The notes beneath the pieces were generated by a model. It worked only from the letters and a program-made list of their open reading frames with translations. It made no database searches and was not told the DNA's origin. From the NCBI GenBank assembly GCA_029817715.1, contig JARUPY010000465.1, positions 3,523,501-3,587,500 of the forward strand: a stretch of 64,000 bases of DNA, given 5' to 3'. The position numbers and the translations under genes were made by a program. The stretch is from Melastoma dodecandrum. Its lineage: Eukaryota; Streptophyta; Magnoliopsida; Myrtales; Melastomataceae. Shown here one piece after another: positions 32,915-45,300 of this stretch (positions are counted from its first letter, which is position 1; every line of letters starts with the position of its first letter).

Positions 32915-34507
32915 CTAATCTGATTCGGAATCAGCGGGACTAGTCCAGACATGTGCGGAGAGCAACCTCCGCGCCTTCCACCCGAAGACTAGCCGGTTGC
33001 TGCCTAACTCCTCCACCCTGTACCCGTCGTTGAACAGTCCGAGCAGCAGCCTCGCCTGACAGTGGTTCACGAAGCTCAGGCTTACAGGCACGAACCCCAT
33101 TGATTCCCCCATAAACTCCCACCAGGACCCAACACCATCATCTCCGCCGCTGTCCTGCCCACGCCCGCGGTACATCCGTGCAATCGACCCGGCTATACTT
33201 GGACCAAGGAAGACCCTCTCGACCAGTGCCCGAGCCCTCCCCTGCATCGGGAACCCTGCCTCCAGAGAGTCGTACAAGGCCGAGTAATGGTGAAGCACGT
33301 CCATGAACTTGCTCGCGAACCCATGGTCCTCCACGGGCCCCGTCTCTTCCTCCACCAGGGTCACTAATCTCGGGTTTAGCGACTTTGCCCCCTCTAGGAA
33401 CGAGACCACTGAACTGGTCCCACGGTGGCTGATGTGGGCGAGGTGGAGCATGCAGTTCACGATCAGGGCTTCGCCCTTGACCAGTTTCAACGAGCTTGGG
33501 TGGAAGGTCTCATCTGATTCGACCCGGCACTGCTGGAATGAGAAGGGTTGTCCTATTGATGCTGCGAAAGCAGCCAGTCGCCGGCCGGTTTCCTGGACAG
33601 TCCCAATGGATCTGTGCCTGCCGCCGCTCCTTGACAGAGCAGTAATCTTGAGATGGGGTTTCAGTGGGCTGTCCTTTCGTGAGACGAGGGCCTGCATCAG
33701 TGATGCCCACTGGATTCCTTCCATGATGTCATAATCGATGATGTGGACCCGCCGGTGCTGCGTTACAGCCTCCAGGATCGCCTGGTTGGCAGTGAAGTGA
33801 CCAAACTTTACATATGGTGACATGTCCTGCATCAGCTGGAAAGCAGCCAGGATGTCGGCTTGGCTGTGGTGGTTGGAGGGGTGATGGTGCATGGCGTTGC
33901 TCATCGACTGCCTCCCATGGCCGCATCCGCCGCCGCCATCCAGTAAGCCCTGAAGCCCCTCGGTGAAGTACACGGCCAACCTCTCCATGTTGGTGCTGCC
34001 AGCCGGGGACACCAACTCCTTGAGCCGAACCAATATCACCCTCACCAACTCGTGGTTCTTGTTCTCCCCGGTGAGGGCCTCAGCGGCCGCCATCAGCAGG
34101 TGAACCAACCTCAGCCCCTTGAAATCATCCCCGGCGGCCTCCTCTTCTAGCAGCATGGTCATGGCTGCATCAGAATCGCACCCTTCCCGGTCCTCGACCA
34201 GCTTCATCGTGCCCTCATCATCCATCATGGACTCGATCAGGTCATGGAAGCCATCCTCCCCACCGGAAATGGCGTTCCAGTCGACCACGGGGGACCAATC
34301 GTTCCAGTTGCAGCCATGTTCGACCTCCGACGTGGCAGGAGATGTAGCGGCCGTTGTGGGAGCCATTGTAGTGGTGGTGGTGGTCGTAGTAGTCGTGGTG
34401 GAGGAGTAGCCGTAGGCCGTGGAGAGGCCGAGATCAAAGTCGAAGCAAAGGAAGTCGTCAATGGCCATAGCCACAGCCATCATGACTTTTTTTAAGTCGT
34501 ATATCAA
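32915..34507 (-). CDS. NSP2: GRAS transcription regulator NSP2 (Nodulation Signaling Pathway 2)
   Basis: A nuclear GRAS protein acting with NSP1 in Nod/Myc-factor signalling and in strigolactone biosynthesis, conserved in many mycorrhizal plants that do not nodulate. Intronless, 530 residues. The N-terminus has a poly-Thr run (residues 37-47) and the NSP2 signature [20 protein letters not shown]. The GRAS domain begins near residue 129: leucine-rich region [16 protein letters not shown] and [20 protein letters not shown] at 254-258 within [16 protein letters not shown]; then [39 protein letters not shown] and the SAW region ending [24 protein letters not shown]. The acidic C-terminal DSESD also matches NSP2. 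A minus-strand TATA (GTATAAAAACC) lies at 34704-34714. Start ATG 34507 is first; a later Met at residue 9 or 10 is possible. Confidence 0.96.
   Translation of the reverse strand: MIYDLKKVMMAVAMAIDDFLCFDFDLGLSTAYGYSSTTTTTTTTTTTMAPTTAATSPATSEVEHGCNWNDWSPVVDWNAISGGEDGFHDLIESMMDDEGTMKLVEDREGCDSDAAMTMLLEEEAAGDDFKGLRLVHLLMAAAEALTGENKNHELVRVILVRLKELVSPAGSTNMERLAVYFTEGLQGLLDGGGGCGHGRQSMSNAMHHHPSNHHSQADILAAFQLMQDMSPYVKFGHFTANQAILEAVTQHRRVHIIDYDIMEGIQWASLMQALVSRKDSPLKPHLKITALSRSGGRHRSIGTVQETGRRLAAFAASIGQPFSFQQCRVESDETFHPSSLKLVKGEALIVNCMLHLAHISHRGTSSVVSFLEGAKSLNPRLVTLVEEETGPVEDHGFASKFMDVLHHYSALYDSLEAGFPMQGRARALVERVFLGPSIAGSIARMYRGRGQDSGGDDGVGSWWEFMGESMGFVPVSLSFVNHCQARLLLGLFNDGYRVEELGSNRLVFGWKARRLLSAHVWTSPADSESD
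34021..34041 (-). promoter_or_regulatory. miR171h-type target site in NSP2
   Basis: The coding strand reads GTGATATTGGTTCGGCTCA across the RVILVRLK codons. Against remembered miR171h (CGAGCCGAAUC..., 21 nt) there are two G:U-type changes and one end mismatch. miR171h regulation of NSP2 is established in legumes and conserved in mycorrhizal plants. Confidence 0.85.
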
Positions 34508-36586
34508 AGTCGCTTGTTACTTTACTCTGATTGATGGAGGGAGGTGGGATGGGGAAGGGAGATTTAAAAGGGTATAGGATTAGAGAGGAAGATGAAGAAT
34601 GAGACACAGAGAGCGAGGGAGATGGAGATTAGGGGAGAGTGATTATTAATGTTAAAAGGGGATTAAGACTTGCTACTAATCCCTCCCACCCCGGGATTAG
34701 TTTGGTTTTTATACACAAAAAGATCATCAGGAGGTCCCTGTCAAATTCCCCCTCATCAATCAAATGAATTGATTTTTTTTGCTATTTCAGCTGTCATTAT
34801 TTTCTTTTTCTTTTTTTAATTTTTTTAGCTACTCAGTCCCTCAAGTTTTGGGTAATTAGAACACCGGCATATTCCTCCCGGAGCCTTGTTATTAATTCCC
34901 ACTATCAGTCGATTAATAATAAAACGTTGCTCGCATCAAACTTCTTCGATGGCCACAAGCCGATCTATTTTCGAATTAAACCACATCAAATCGTGGCAAA
35001 CTCATTGGGTTCAAAAAGAAAGAAAAAGAAAAGAGTGGAGAAAGAAGAATTTCCACTGTATCCTAAAGATTGCCTAGAGATTCTAACCTAAAACTAAGAT
35101 AAAAAAGACAAAACTGTGTCGGAATATATTTGTGTTGATGTGTTGTTCGATCTTGCCTTCTATTTATAGAAATTTTCAATTACGGTTATTCTTGATCTTC
35201 AACTTGGATTGAGAAATTAATCGATTGAGAATCTTCGAATATTAATCAATCAATTACGTTCCGGAAAACCGTAGATGATAAATTGAAAACTAATGTAGGT
35301 GGTCCGAAACCACTATTTTTCAAGCCAAATTGTCATATACCAATTTATAATTAATTTTTTGAATAGCGTAACGGTTTTAACTGGTTGAATTTTCGGAGGT
35401 CGCACATTACTCTATCACCCTTAACAATCATTTCTGGAATTTTACTAGGAACATGTTTTTACGTTTTCGAATTACATGACGAATTCACTCGACCTGTAAT
35501 TTTGGATTACTTTCTGTCGACTTAATTCTTATAGCATCATGCACTCATTGATCATTCACGACCATTTCTAGGGATCTTGTAAGAATATGCATCTGAATGT
35601 GATGCAAATTTTCTATGTCCCAAGACAATTTATCTAGGCACTCCGTTATATGTCGAAGGGCAGAGTGACTAGAGATTCTACCCTAAAACTAAGATAAAAT
35701 TACAGTTATTCTTGATCTTCAACTTTACTTGACAGTTATCTATTATCCACAAAATCAGGGGAGTTAGATTTCATCAGATAATTCTCCAGAGTTAGATTTT
35801 CTGATAAAATCAGATTTTATCCATCGAACTGACTAGATTTTCTAAATCGATGTTACTCTACTCAAATCACAATCAACGACCCAAAATTATATGGGGTAAA
35901 TACGATCATATTTTCTCAGCTGGGGTGCATCATGCGAAGGGAACAAGGAAAACGGCACGCCAGCAACGACAGGGCGCATTAGCGTGGCCTTGTGTCCGTG
36001 GAACTTTGGCATGAGTATATCGCACAAGCGATTTGCGAATCCGACGATCGAATAAATCTGACGGAGAAAATGAGAAAAAAGATGCAAACAAAATAGATTG
36101 AAGTGGGATTACAAGAATGTACCGAACTGTTTTAGGATGGCGACCGCGATCGAGCAGGCTTGGTCTTTCCTTTGTCCGGCCATCTGCGGACGAAGATGGT
36201 TTGCCTTCATATTATATATATATATGTAACGTTTTTTATTATTATAATTGATCTTGAGTTAATCGCAACGTGAACTTAAAATGAACTTAATCGCAACGTG
36301 AACTTAAAATGAAGGGAATTTGTTTATTTTAATCTTCCACTAAATTATTTAAAATATTAATTATAGGTTATTATTTTATGGAATAATCGCAATAATAGTC
36401 TTAGAACTTTGGTTATAATGATTTCCTCTAACTTTCAAAATTATTAGGAAGAGTCCTAAAGTTTTACGCCAGAGTTTCACAAAGTCCTAAAACTAAACTT
36501 TCGGGTTAAAAAAACCAAAATAACTTTCGATCCAAATAAAAACTTAAACTATTAAACTTAAAAAAAAAACACATCAAACTTTTAAA
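34508..36586. other. NSP2 upstream region and intergenic DNA
   Basis: Holds the NSP2 promoter. Further out are short dispersed duplications (agagattctaNcctaaaactaagata near 35075 and 35670; attcttgatcttcaact near 35187 and 35707). A minus-strand frame at 35887-36087 (FANRLCDILMPKFHGHKAT) is unusually protein-like, but I do not recognise it. No other gene seen. Confidence 0.45.
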
Positions 36587-36812
36587 GGCAAAATTACCAA
36601 TTCTACCATGAATTTTGGCTCGTTTTTCCGATCTACCCAGAACTTTCAAGGCGTCAAGGGACACGTCCTCGCCACGTCAGTTTCCGCCAAGGGTCGAGTG
36701 GATGGAGGTTATATTTGAGATAACGGAGAAACGTGAGGCTAGCTGATGATATTATTGAAAGTTCAGATCAGAAAAACGGGCCAAAGTTCATGGTAGAATT
36801 AGTAATTTTGCC
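36587..36812. mobile_element. Fold-back / MITE-like inverted-repeat element
   Basis: The left arm from 36587 reads ggcaaaattaccaattctac, then catgaattttggctcgtttt. The complement of the right arm ending at 36812 reads ggcaaaattactaattctac, then catgaactttggcccgtttt. The arms are about 55 bp, roughly 90% identical, around a 120-bp unique centre. Flanking cctaaa-rich sequence at 36400-36530 and 36830-36960 is also partly inverted, suggesting a larger nested palindrome. Confidence 0.8.
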
Positions 36813-39800
36813 AATTTTTAAACGTTTCAAAACAGAAGTCCTAAAAAAGTCTGAATTTTTTGTACTCTCACTTTTATAAGTTTCGAATTATTAGGACTTT
36901 GTTTCAAAGTCTCATTTTTAGGATTTACGACTTAATAAAACTTTATGAAAAAGTATTACTACTACTTTTTAACAACTTCAAAGTTTAAGACTAATATATA
37001 TATTGCCTCCTCTCAAATCCCCCGAAACTAAACAGGAGCGTCATCATCAAACTTAAACAAACTAAACTTAAGCATGATAAAGAACAGGATTAAGACAAAG
37101 GAATATGCCTTCATCTCCCACCCCACCCACAAAACCAGGATAAGCACACACCTGAATGGCTCATTACGCCTTTCATTAAACAAAACCCGAACAGGTACTC
37201 AAAAAAAAAAAAATATATCACACATTCGTCGGAGGTGAAAGCTCAGTCGGTCGAAAGGGCCCGTTTTGGAGGCCATCGAACCCGTTCCTCATCTCGTGAG
37301 AAGAACACGTAAACCACATGTAGTTCCGATTACATGCAATCATCTTTCCGTTTTTTTGTTTTGCCGTCTTTAACCGGCTACATTTTAACCTCTTCCTTAG
37401 TTTTTAGTACAGAAGGGACGTCTTCCCGCAGTCAAAAAAATCAAACTTTAAGATTCAATCACATCGAAGGTTGCCCCACCATCACCATCTCCAAGAAAAG
37501 GGATATCGGCATCTTCTTAATCATCACATCACCCCCCTCCGCGGGTCAAAATCTTAACAGTTATAATGATTAATCAAACCCTGATTGGCCTAATTAATAA
37601 ACCTCATTTTCGGATGACGTGTATTCTGGAGGGTTTTATTTGAAATTTAAGACATTTCAATCGAACCTGACGCTACCGTGATTATTCGTGCCCTCCACTA
37701 GTTGTTTGTTCCCAACCAATAGACATTTGGTATGACCCGAATATATTTGTTTTATCTAGGGAGCCACAGGTATTGGGGACATGTTCCTTTCACCCAAAAG
37801 TTTGGATCAACATGTTACCAAACATAACTTGCTATTGATTGAGGAGCAGCGATGACATGCGTCCTCGCAATGATAATATTGGCCGAGTCGACATGGTCTC
37901 CGGAACGCGTCGAGAAGGATGTGACACTATCGACGGGTGGCAAGGATGAATTCGTCAAGGAAGTTTCACTTTCGCCTCGCAACCAATGAACTGACCGAGT
38001 AAAATTAAAAACAGAGCTTTCCCGACAGCGTCGAATGACCACGAATTGATCGAATCCCACTATGGGAGTAAAATACATATGGTTTATGCCGGGCAGATGA
38101 AAACAAAAGGGTCGAGGTGAAAAATGGGTGGGATGGAATTGAACGGGCCAGTGAGGATGGGAGTTGATCCTGGACGGCAAAGCCGGGTCAAAAGGACTGA
38201 CGTGGTTTTGGTAATGACGACTAGAGCAGTGAAACTTCTAAAAGGTTGTGATTGTGATGAAGTCGATAATGGATGCATAACACCTTTTTCCCTTCGCTTT
38301 CTGTAAGTGACATTATGAAAAAACAAAACAAAAACACTGTCCAGTCATAATCGAGAGGCGTCAATTTGGGACGGATGATGAAAACAAAAACAAAAACAAA
38401 AACCATTAAGAATCATGCATAATTGGGCGAGTCAAACCACTGTTAGGTTGGTCATATTTTGAACATATGATGAAATCCCCCATTGTCATATAAAAAAGAA
38501 AGTAATATCCCTAACTTTATAATAAGATGTCTTTGCAAATGATTGTCAACTCTCAAACTGTTAAATTAATCTCGTCGGTAAGTTATAGGAATTATGTGTC
38601 TATACTAATGCTTTGGGGTTTGGGGGGACATATACATGAAATCTTGTCCTCATTGTGACTACCGACCTAAATTTTCACTGTTCATCATGTAGTACAACAT
38701 GTTGGATCACACATCGCGAGAGAAACCGCCTGTTTTAGGACATAACATTATACTTGGATGTTCAAAAGTGTGAGAAGGCCGTAGTTTTAGGACTAGCGAG
38801 AGAAGTTCGAATATTGAAAGTGTGCGATTGATAAGACAACAAAAGATTGTAGCATGATTTCATTATTTTGCAGAAATGGCTGAATTGTTTATATCAATGA
38901 CTGGTCTTAATTATGAGGCACTCCTTTGCTGGTTCCGTGATTCCTTTGAACACAGATATAAAATATGACCAGATTTGAGTTATGTGTAAAACGTTTCCCT
39001 CTTCCGACCACGTTAACAATTCGATTGAGGCATGTAAAAAGAAGGTAGTAAACTAAGTGAACTGTTGGAGCATGTTTGCGGACAAACTTTCCGACGGACA
39101 AAGGGGAAGTACATTGACGAAGAAGGGGAAATAGCAAGACAAAAAGAAAATGCACACGGATTTCCCCTGGACCTTATTAAATAAAATTAAAAGCAAGGCT
39201 TTCCAGCTTGATCTCTGAAATGATCCGATTGTAATCGGGGACCGGGGGGGTTTTTACTCTTCTTTTTTAACGAGATTTGGCGTTCACGAGCCCAGATTTG
39301 GTTTTAGTCATGCACGGGAGACACTGTGTGAATACTCGGACAGGGAAACGACAATAAAATCATTTCAGTAATATGCCCTAGCCCTCCCCAGCAACCATCA
39401 GAGATTCGTCCTTTACCTTGTCATGTTACCAATAATATGTCCTGCATAATTTGGGGTCTCGTGGCTCCAATCTTAATTTAAGTTGAAGTGCAATCATGCA
39501 GGAAAAGGCTGCACAAGGACAACGTGACCCTAGAAATTTAGGGTTTCAGAGATCTACGACACGACAACCACATGGGTAACAGTTATACTAGGTTTACTTG
39601 GTGAGCTAGTACGAACTAGATTCAAAGCTGTACTTCGTCAAATTTGCCGGCCTGATCTCGTTGACCAACCAACCGAGAAGTGTACTATTGGACACTCAAA
39701 ACAACCCGAGGATACATGTCCTCCCAATGAAAGAAACGGAGGGGAAAGGGCAGCACGGTTCAAGGCCCTCGATGGCTCTCCACGTGGATCGTTAATTGCG

Positions 39801-40047
39801 AGTTAACCTGTCCTTTCATTAACAGGGGGGAGGGGTCGATTTCATCTACTTTTTGAACCTAGGTAAGAGTTTCAAAACCACCACTTTAAGCCCCCCCTCC
39901 CCCCTCAAACGTCATATACCCCATGTCGTTATTTTTAAATAGGGGGAGAGAGAGTTATCAAGCGAAAGAAGGGTGACGACGGGTGATGGTGGGGGCCGCG
40001 ATGGTAACGTGTTTGTCGGAAGCCGAAAAAGAAAAAGGGAAGAGGGG

Positions 40048-40088
<41 letters not shown>

Positions 40089-42336
40089 GCATCTCCGAGG
40101 TGACGAAGACTAATTGTTGTTTTTTAATTAGTTTAGGAGAAGAGAAGACAAATGGGTTTGAGGGAGCAGGTTACGTCAGGGTGTTTTCTTTTTAAAGTCC
40201 AGATAATAACTATTTCGCTAATTAAATTATTCTAACACAACATATTAGGGATTCAATTCAATACGAGAACGAATCAAATGCTTTCTACTGTTAGGTAAAT
40301 AAACGTTTATATTTTTTAAGCATATTATGCTACCCGATTTGTGTTACTTGATACGCAACAAGTATTATATTTGGTAAAGGGTTCGAAATTTAGAGAGGAA
40401 AAAAAAAAGGACATTGCATGGAATGAACAATGGGTTGACGGGCTTGGGCTTTTCAGAAAAAATGGGCCTGTAAGCCCGGCACAAAGGTCCCCGGGAGAGA
40501 GGTAGATGTCCTTCTTAGTTTGTCGGGATACTCCAACAACCTGTGGGGCTAGACTTGAAACTCAGTCGGAATGAATCATATTTTAAAACTATGTGAACCA
40601 AAATAGTTATTAGTGTAGGGTGTGGATTTCATTTAAATGTGATAGGGAGACAAGAAGGACAAGGCATCGTGAGAAGGGAATCCCACCCTCTCTTATAAAT
40701 CCAATTCTAAATCCCAACCAAATAACCTGAAATATTATATTTCTACCTAAATTATATATACCATCCGAATCTGTAATAATAAATAGAGTTTCCACCCGCC
40801 CCCCTTGAGGTCCCCCCCATCACCAGCTGGACGAAACAAACGTGGATTGGTGATAAGAAAAGGCAAGCCAATTGAACGTGGAGGAAGTAGCTATGGTCAA
40901 AAAAAGTTAACGACTTGGTGAAGAAACGTGGGTTGAGAATATGATTGGTCGAGGGAGCATCTAAATTTGAGAAAGGACACGTGTCCGATGAGAATTATTC
41001 GAGGACTAGCATGGGCGTGCAGTTGCCACGTGACCCACCACCTTCAACTTCTAGGTGGTGGTGGGCCACATTTAATTCATTCTCCTGTGTAACATATCCC
41101 CCCCAACTAAAACCCACATGTAACGAAATGACCAGCAGCTAAGTGAAAATGTCAGCCAGGCGATATTTATTCTTCTTCTTCTTCTTCTTATAATAATAAT
41201 AATAATAATATTAAAATTATTATTATTATTATGATAATTGAAACACAAGAAGATGAGGCAGAAGGATTAAAAACAAAAAAAGTAAATGGGCCCTTTCATG
41301 GGCCTCCTGCTCCAGAGCCCAACTAAAAATTCTAGATTCGGATATAATTAAATAGGTGCGAATGCGATCCCGGGGGCGGACTCGTCAATATCGAAATTTC
41401 CTTTTTTTTTTTTTATATCCCGGGGGGGGGGGTGTTTATCCTCTGACTTTCAAAAAGGGAAAGCAAAGAATAATATTATCTCGGGGACACTTGCGTAAAA
41501 CCTGAGATTGGAAAAAAGAAAATAAATGTTTTCATTTAGATTCAACAACATCATCACGTGGAGGGCATTCCTATTACTATTTGCGGGTGTCGCCTGTCAC
41601 GCAGCCCGATCCATTAATAAAAAAATATATAATATAACCCAATAAAAATCACCCAAAATTACTTAACGGAGAAGTAGGAAGGAGGATTGTGGAGACCTAG
41701 GCAGCTCTTTGTACAAAAAATACTCAATCGGTATCATCGTCCCTTGGTAAGTAAACAAGGCGCATCAGCTATAACCAAGTAAATACAACGAAGAGAGAGG
41801 GAATATATAAAACATTTTAATAGGACATAGACTTCAACGAAATTTTAACTTTGGTTGGGGGGGGGGGGGGGCGGGAGGGGGGAATGCTGTAAAAACATCA
41901 TTAAACTTGAATATTAAGTAGCTAAGCTAATCCCCTTAAAACAACACAAAAAAGAGGGACATCATAACTGGCGAAACTAACACAGTCCGTATTATTCTGA
42001 TCCAAATATAAAAAAAAAAAAAAAGAGGACGAAGGTGAAACTGGTGTCCGTCCTCCACCAAGTGAACACGAGGCAAATGTTATGGTACGGTGCTCCCCCC
42101 CGGCACTCGATAAACCCCCCCACCAACCTAAATTTCCACGTCTTATTACTCCCATTCCCCACCGTATCTTGCCCGACGGCCGTCCGCCGGAACCACCCAA
42201 ACCCCCGGCGAATAAATAAATACCTTCCTTTTTAACGAGAATTTGACATAATCCACGCAACCATGATCGTCTCCCCCTCCCCTTTCCTCCCCCGCCACGT
42301 CACCACCCCACCACCACCACCACCACCGCCACCGTC
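36813..42336. other. Long gene-poor intergenic stretch
   Basis: No gene seen in 5.5 kb. Simple repeats: (GA)n at about 40051-40085, (TTC)n then (AAT)n/(ATT)n at 41167-41232, G-rich runs near 41424 and 41859-41870, and a CCACCACC run just upstream of the ORP start. Many 60-120-codon frames lack family motifs and have low-complexity composition. Confidence 0.5.
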
Positions 42337-45300
42337 ATGATCAAAACGAAGAAGAACCCCTCCTCCTCCTCTTCTTTACTACCCAACTTCCCTTCACACA
42401 TGCATCCCTTCTGCTGCGTCTCCCCTACCCCCGATCAAACCCCTCCCAACGGCCACAACGGCCTCCGCCCCTTCCCTATGTCCAGATCCGATCCGATTTC
42501 CCGATCCTCTAACCACCTCCTCCCTCCCTTCCCTATGTCCAGATCCGATCCGATTTCCCGTTCCTCTAACCACCTCCTCCCCCCCTCCCACGCCCAGCTC
42601 CATCACCACCCCCGCTCCGCCTCCGTCCGGGAGCAGCCCGACCTCGTCGACGTCAAGATCAACGACATCGTCGGCAGCGGAGTTTCTGGGATTCTCTACA
42701 AGTGGGTGAATTACGGCAAGGGATGGCGTCCTAGGTGGTTCGTGTTGCAGGACGGGGTGCTGGCTTATTATAAGATTCACGGGCCCGATAGGATCGTGGT
42801 CAACAAGGATACCGAGAAGGGGGCCAAGGTTATCGGGGAGGACTCCCGACGCAGGGTCTCGAGGAATGGGCACGCCGGATCGCAGCTGCGTCGGAAACCC
42901 TTCGGCGAAGTCCACCTCAAGGTATTTCACTTGTCTCTCTAGTTGGGGAATGATTTGTCCTTCTGTTGAGATTACTGTTCTAGTGTTTGTGCCTTGGATG
43001 GATCCATTCATTAGAGGAAGTTAGGTTTCCCCAGTCAGACTCAGACGTCCGGCATTCTGAACTGGCTAATGAGTCTTTCCTATCTCCTGGTGATCGCTTG
43101 GAACCTTTTTGTGACTTTGAGGTTGATCTGTAGGTTTCATCAATTCGTGAGAGCAGGTCAGACGACAGAAGGTTTTCGATTTACACAGGAACAAAAAGGC
43201 TACACTTACGAGCAGAGAGTCGAGAGGATCGGATTGCATGGATGGAAGCATTGCAGGCTGTCAAGGACATGTTCCCTCGCATATCTAACAGCGAGCTTAT
43301 GGCTCCAGTAGGAAATGTGGCTGTTTCAACCGATAAGTTGAGGCAGCGGCTTCTGGAAGAGGGTGTTCGAGAAGAGGCAATCCAGGACAGCGAACAGATC
43401 ATGAGAAGTGAGTTCGCGTCCTTGCAGAACCAGCTTGTTCTTCTCAAGCAGAAGCAGTGGTTGCTGATAGACACGTTGCGACAACTAGAGGTATATGTTT
43501 TTAAAATTCGAAAACATTATGAGAATCAGGTAGGACATCTGGCTATGGTGGGTGGGTCTTCCAATAGGGGTGGCTGCATACGTTTCGAACCCGAAAACTC
43601 CTTAAGCGAATCCAAGCTCTTGTTGGTGGGTTACTTCTTTTTTGAGTGGAATCAATTGATAAGTATGCACTATCGTATTACTTGATAACATTTGTGGGTA
43701 AAGGTATCTTATTGCCTCTTCCAAAAAGCCTGTACTTTTTTTCTCTATCGAGAAATCAGCTTCCATTGTTCTACTTGCACATATTGGTCATACACATCAA
43801 TTGAACACAGTTTCTTCATGTCAAGTGATGGCGTGTGATTACAATTTTATGATATGATTCTTTCTGAATTTTCCCTCTTTTGAGGATTTTGGTTGGGTTC
43901 ATAATACCTAATTGTGGTCGATGCTCTGAGTGATCTATTTTTTTCCAATGTATTGGAATATTTCACATTTTCTTTGCTTCAGGTTCCATGTTTATCAATA
44001 ATAGAACGTTTGACGTTTTTTAATTACGAAGTGCTTTATTATTTGTATTTGTAATTTTTCAATATGATCTTTACCTGAAGGCTACTTTGATACTTTTCGC
44101 GGGGCTCTTGTTTCCTAGGTTAATTGATAAGAAACTCATGTCAGAATCTTCTTTTGTAGACAGAAAAAGTAGATTTGGAGAACACCGTTGTGGATGAAAG
44201 CCAGAGGCAGTTGAATGACCACGAGGCTTCAAGCCTAAGGCAGGATATGTGTAGCGGTTAGTTTATTTGAAAAGCCTTTTTAACTGACAATTCTGGAGAA
44301 TGGCTCTCATCATTAACATGGGCGATTGTTTTGTTTTCTTGGTTTCGTTTAATACTGAGCATATATGTCTAATTGTAGCATTAAGATCTCAATTAATTGT
44401 TTACATCGCTTTGTTCTTGTATTACTTATATGTATTATTTATTCATGTATTTCCATCATTTACTTCTTAGTCTTACACACATGTTTATCATTTAACCAGA
44501 AGCAACTGCAAGTGAAACAGACGATGACAATGAAAGAGTAGATGTGGCAGAAGAAGAAACGGAGGATGAAGATAACACTTTCTTTGATACTCGTGACTTT
44601 CTGTCGTCTAGTTCTTTCAAAAGCAGTGGGTCTGACCATCGTAGATCTTCTTCTTCAGAGGATGATGGAATCCTCGATGTGTCTGAAGATGATTTTGACC
44701 CTGCTGTAAAATCTGCGGGATTTAGTTTTCCTCATGTTAAAAGGCGCAAGAAATTGCCTGATCCTATTGAAACTGAAAAGGGTGTTAGTCTATGGTCTAT
44801 GATTAAGGATAACATTGGAAAGGACCTCACCAAGGTTTGTCTTCCAGTTTTCTTCAACGAGCCTCTTTCTTCTTTGCAAAAGTGTTTTGAGGACCTGGAG
44901 TATTCTTTTCTCCTTGACCGGGCAAATGAGTGGGGAAGAAAGGTATACTTTAGTTCTTCTAGCTTTATTTTAGTTCATTAAAGCTTTTAGAGTTAGTGCA
45001 GTCTTGGGCATTGTTGTTTTAGTAATCCTGGCGTGAGACTTCCCAGATTCTATATGACTAGAGTAGCCTCTTCCATTAAAGTGGGAAATGGAGATATAAC
45101 AATGGTTTATCTTCATGATTCCTTGCAAACGATGCTGTTTTTAACCTGGGATTTCCTCGAGTTTAAATGCTTTCATGTGTTGACTTGTATATATTTGCTT
45201 GGGTACTGAGTAGATTGGTAATTGGTATATTTCAGCTGTAAATAGGAATGAAGTTCTTGAGCGTTGCTTTATTCTGTTGATGTTTGACTTAAATGTTCTG

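Noticed and set aside
40051..40085. GA-repeat frame at 39983-40195
   Set aside because: The frame is mostly a (GA)n microsatellite giving Arg-Glu repeats; not a gene.
42394..43011. 205-codon minus-strand frame over ORP exon 1
   Set aside because: Antisense of a low-complexity Pro/Ser leader and PH domain; Val/Gly/Asp-rich with no family features.
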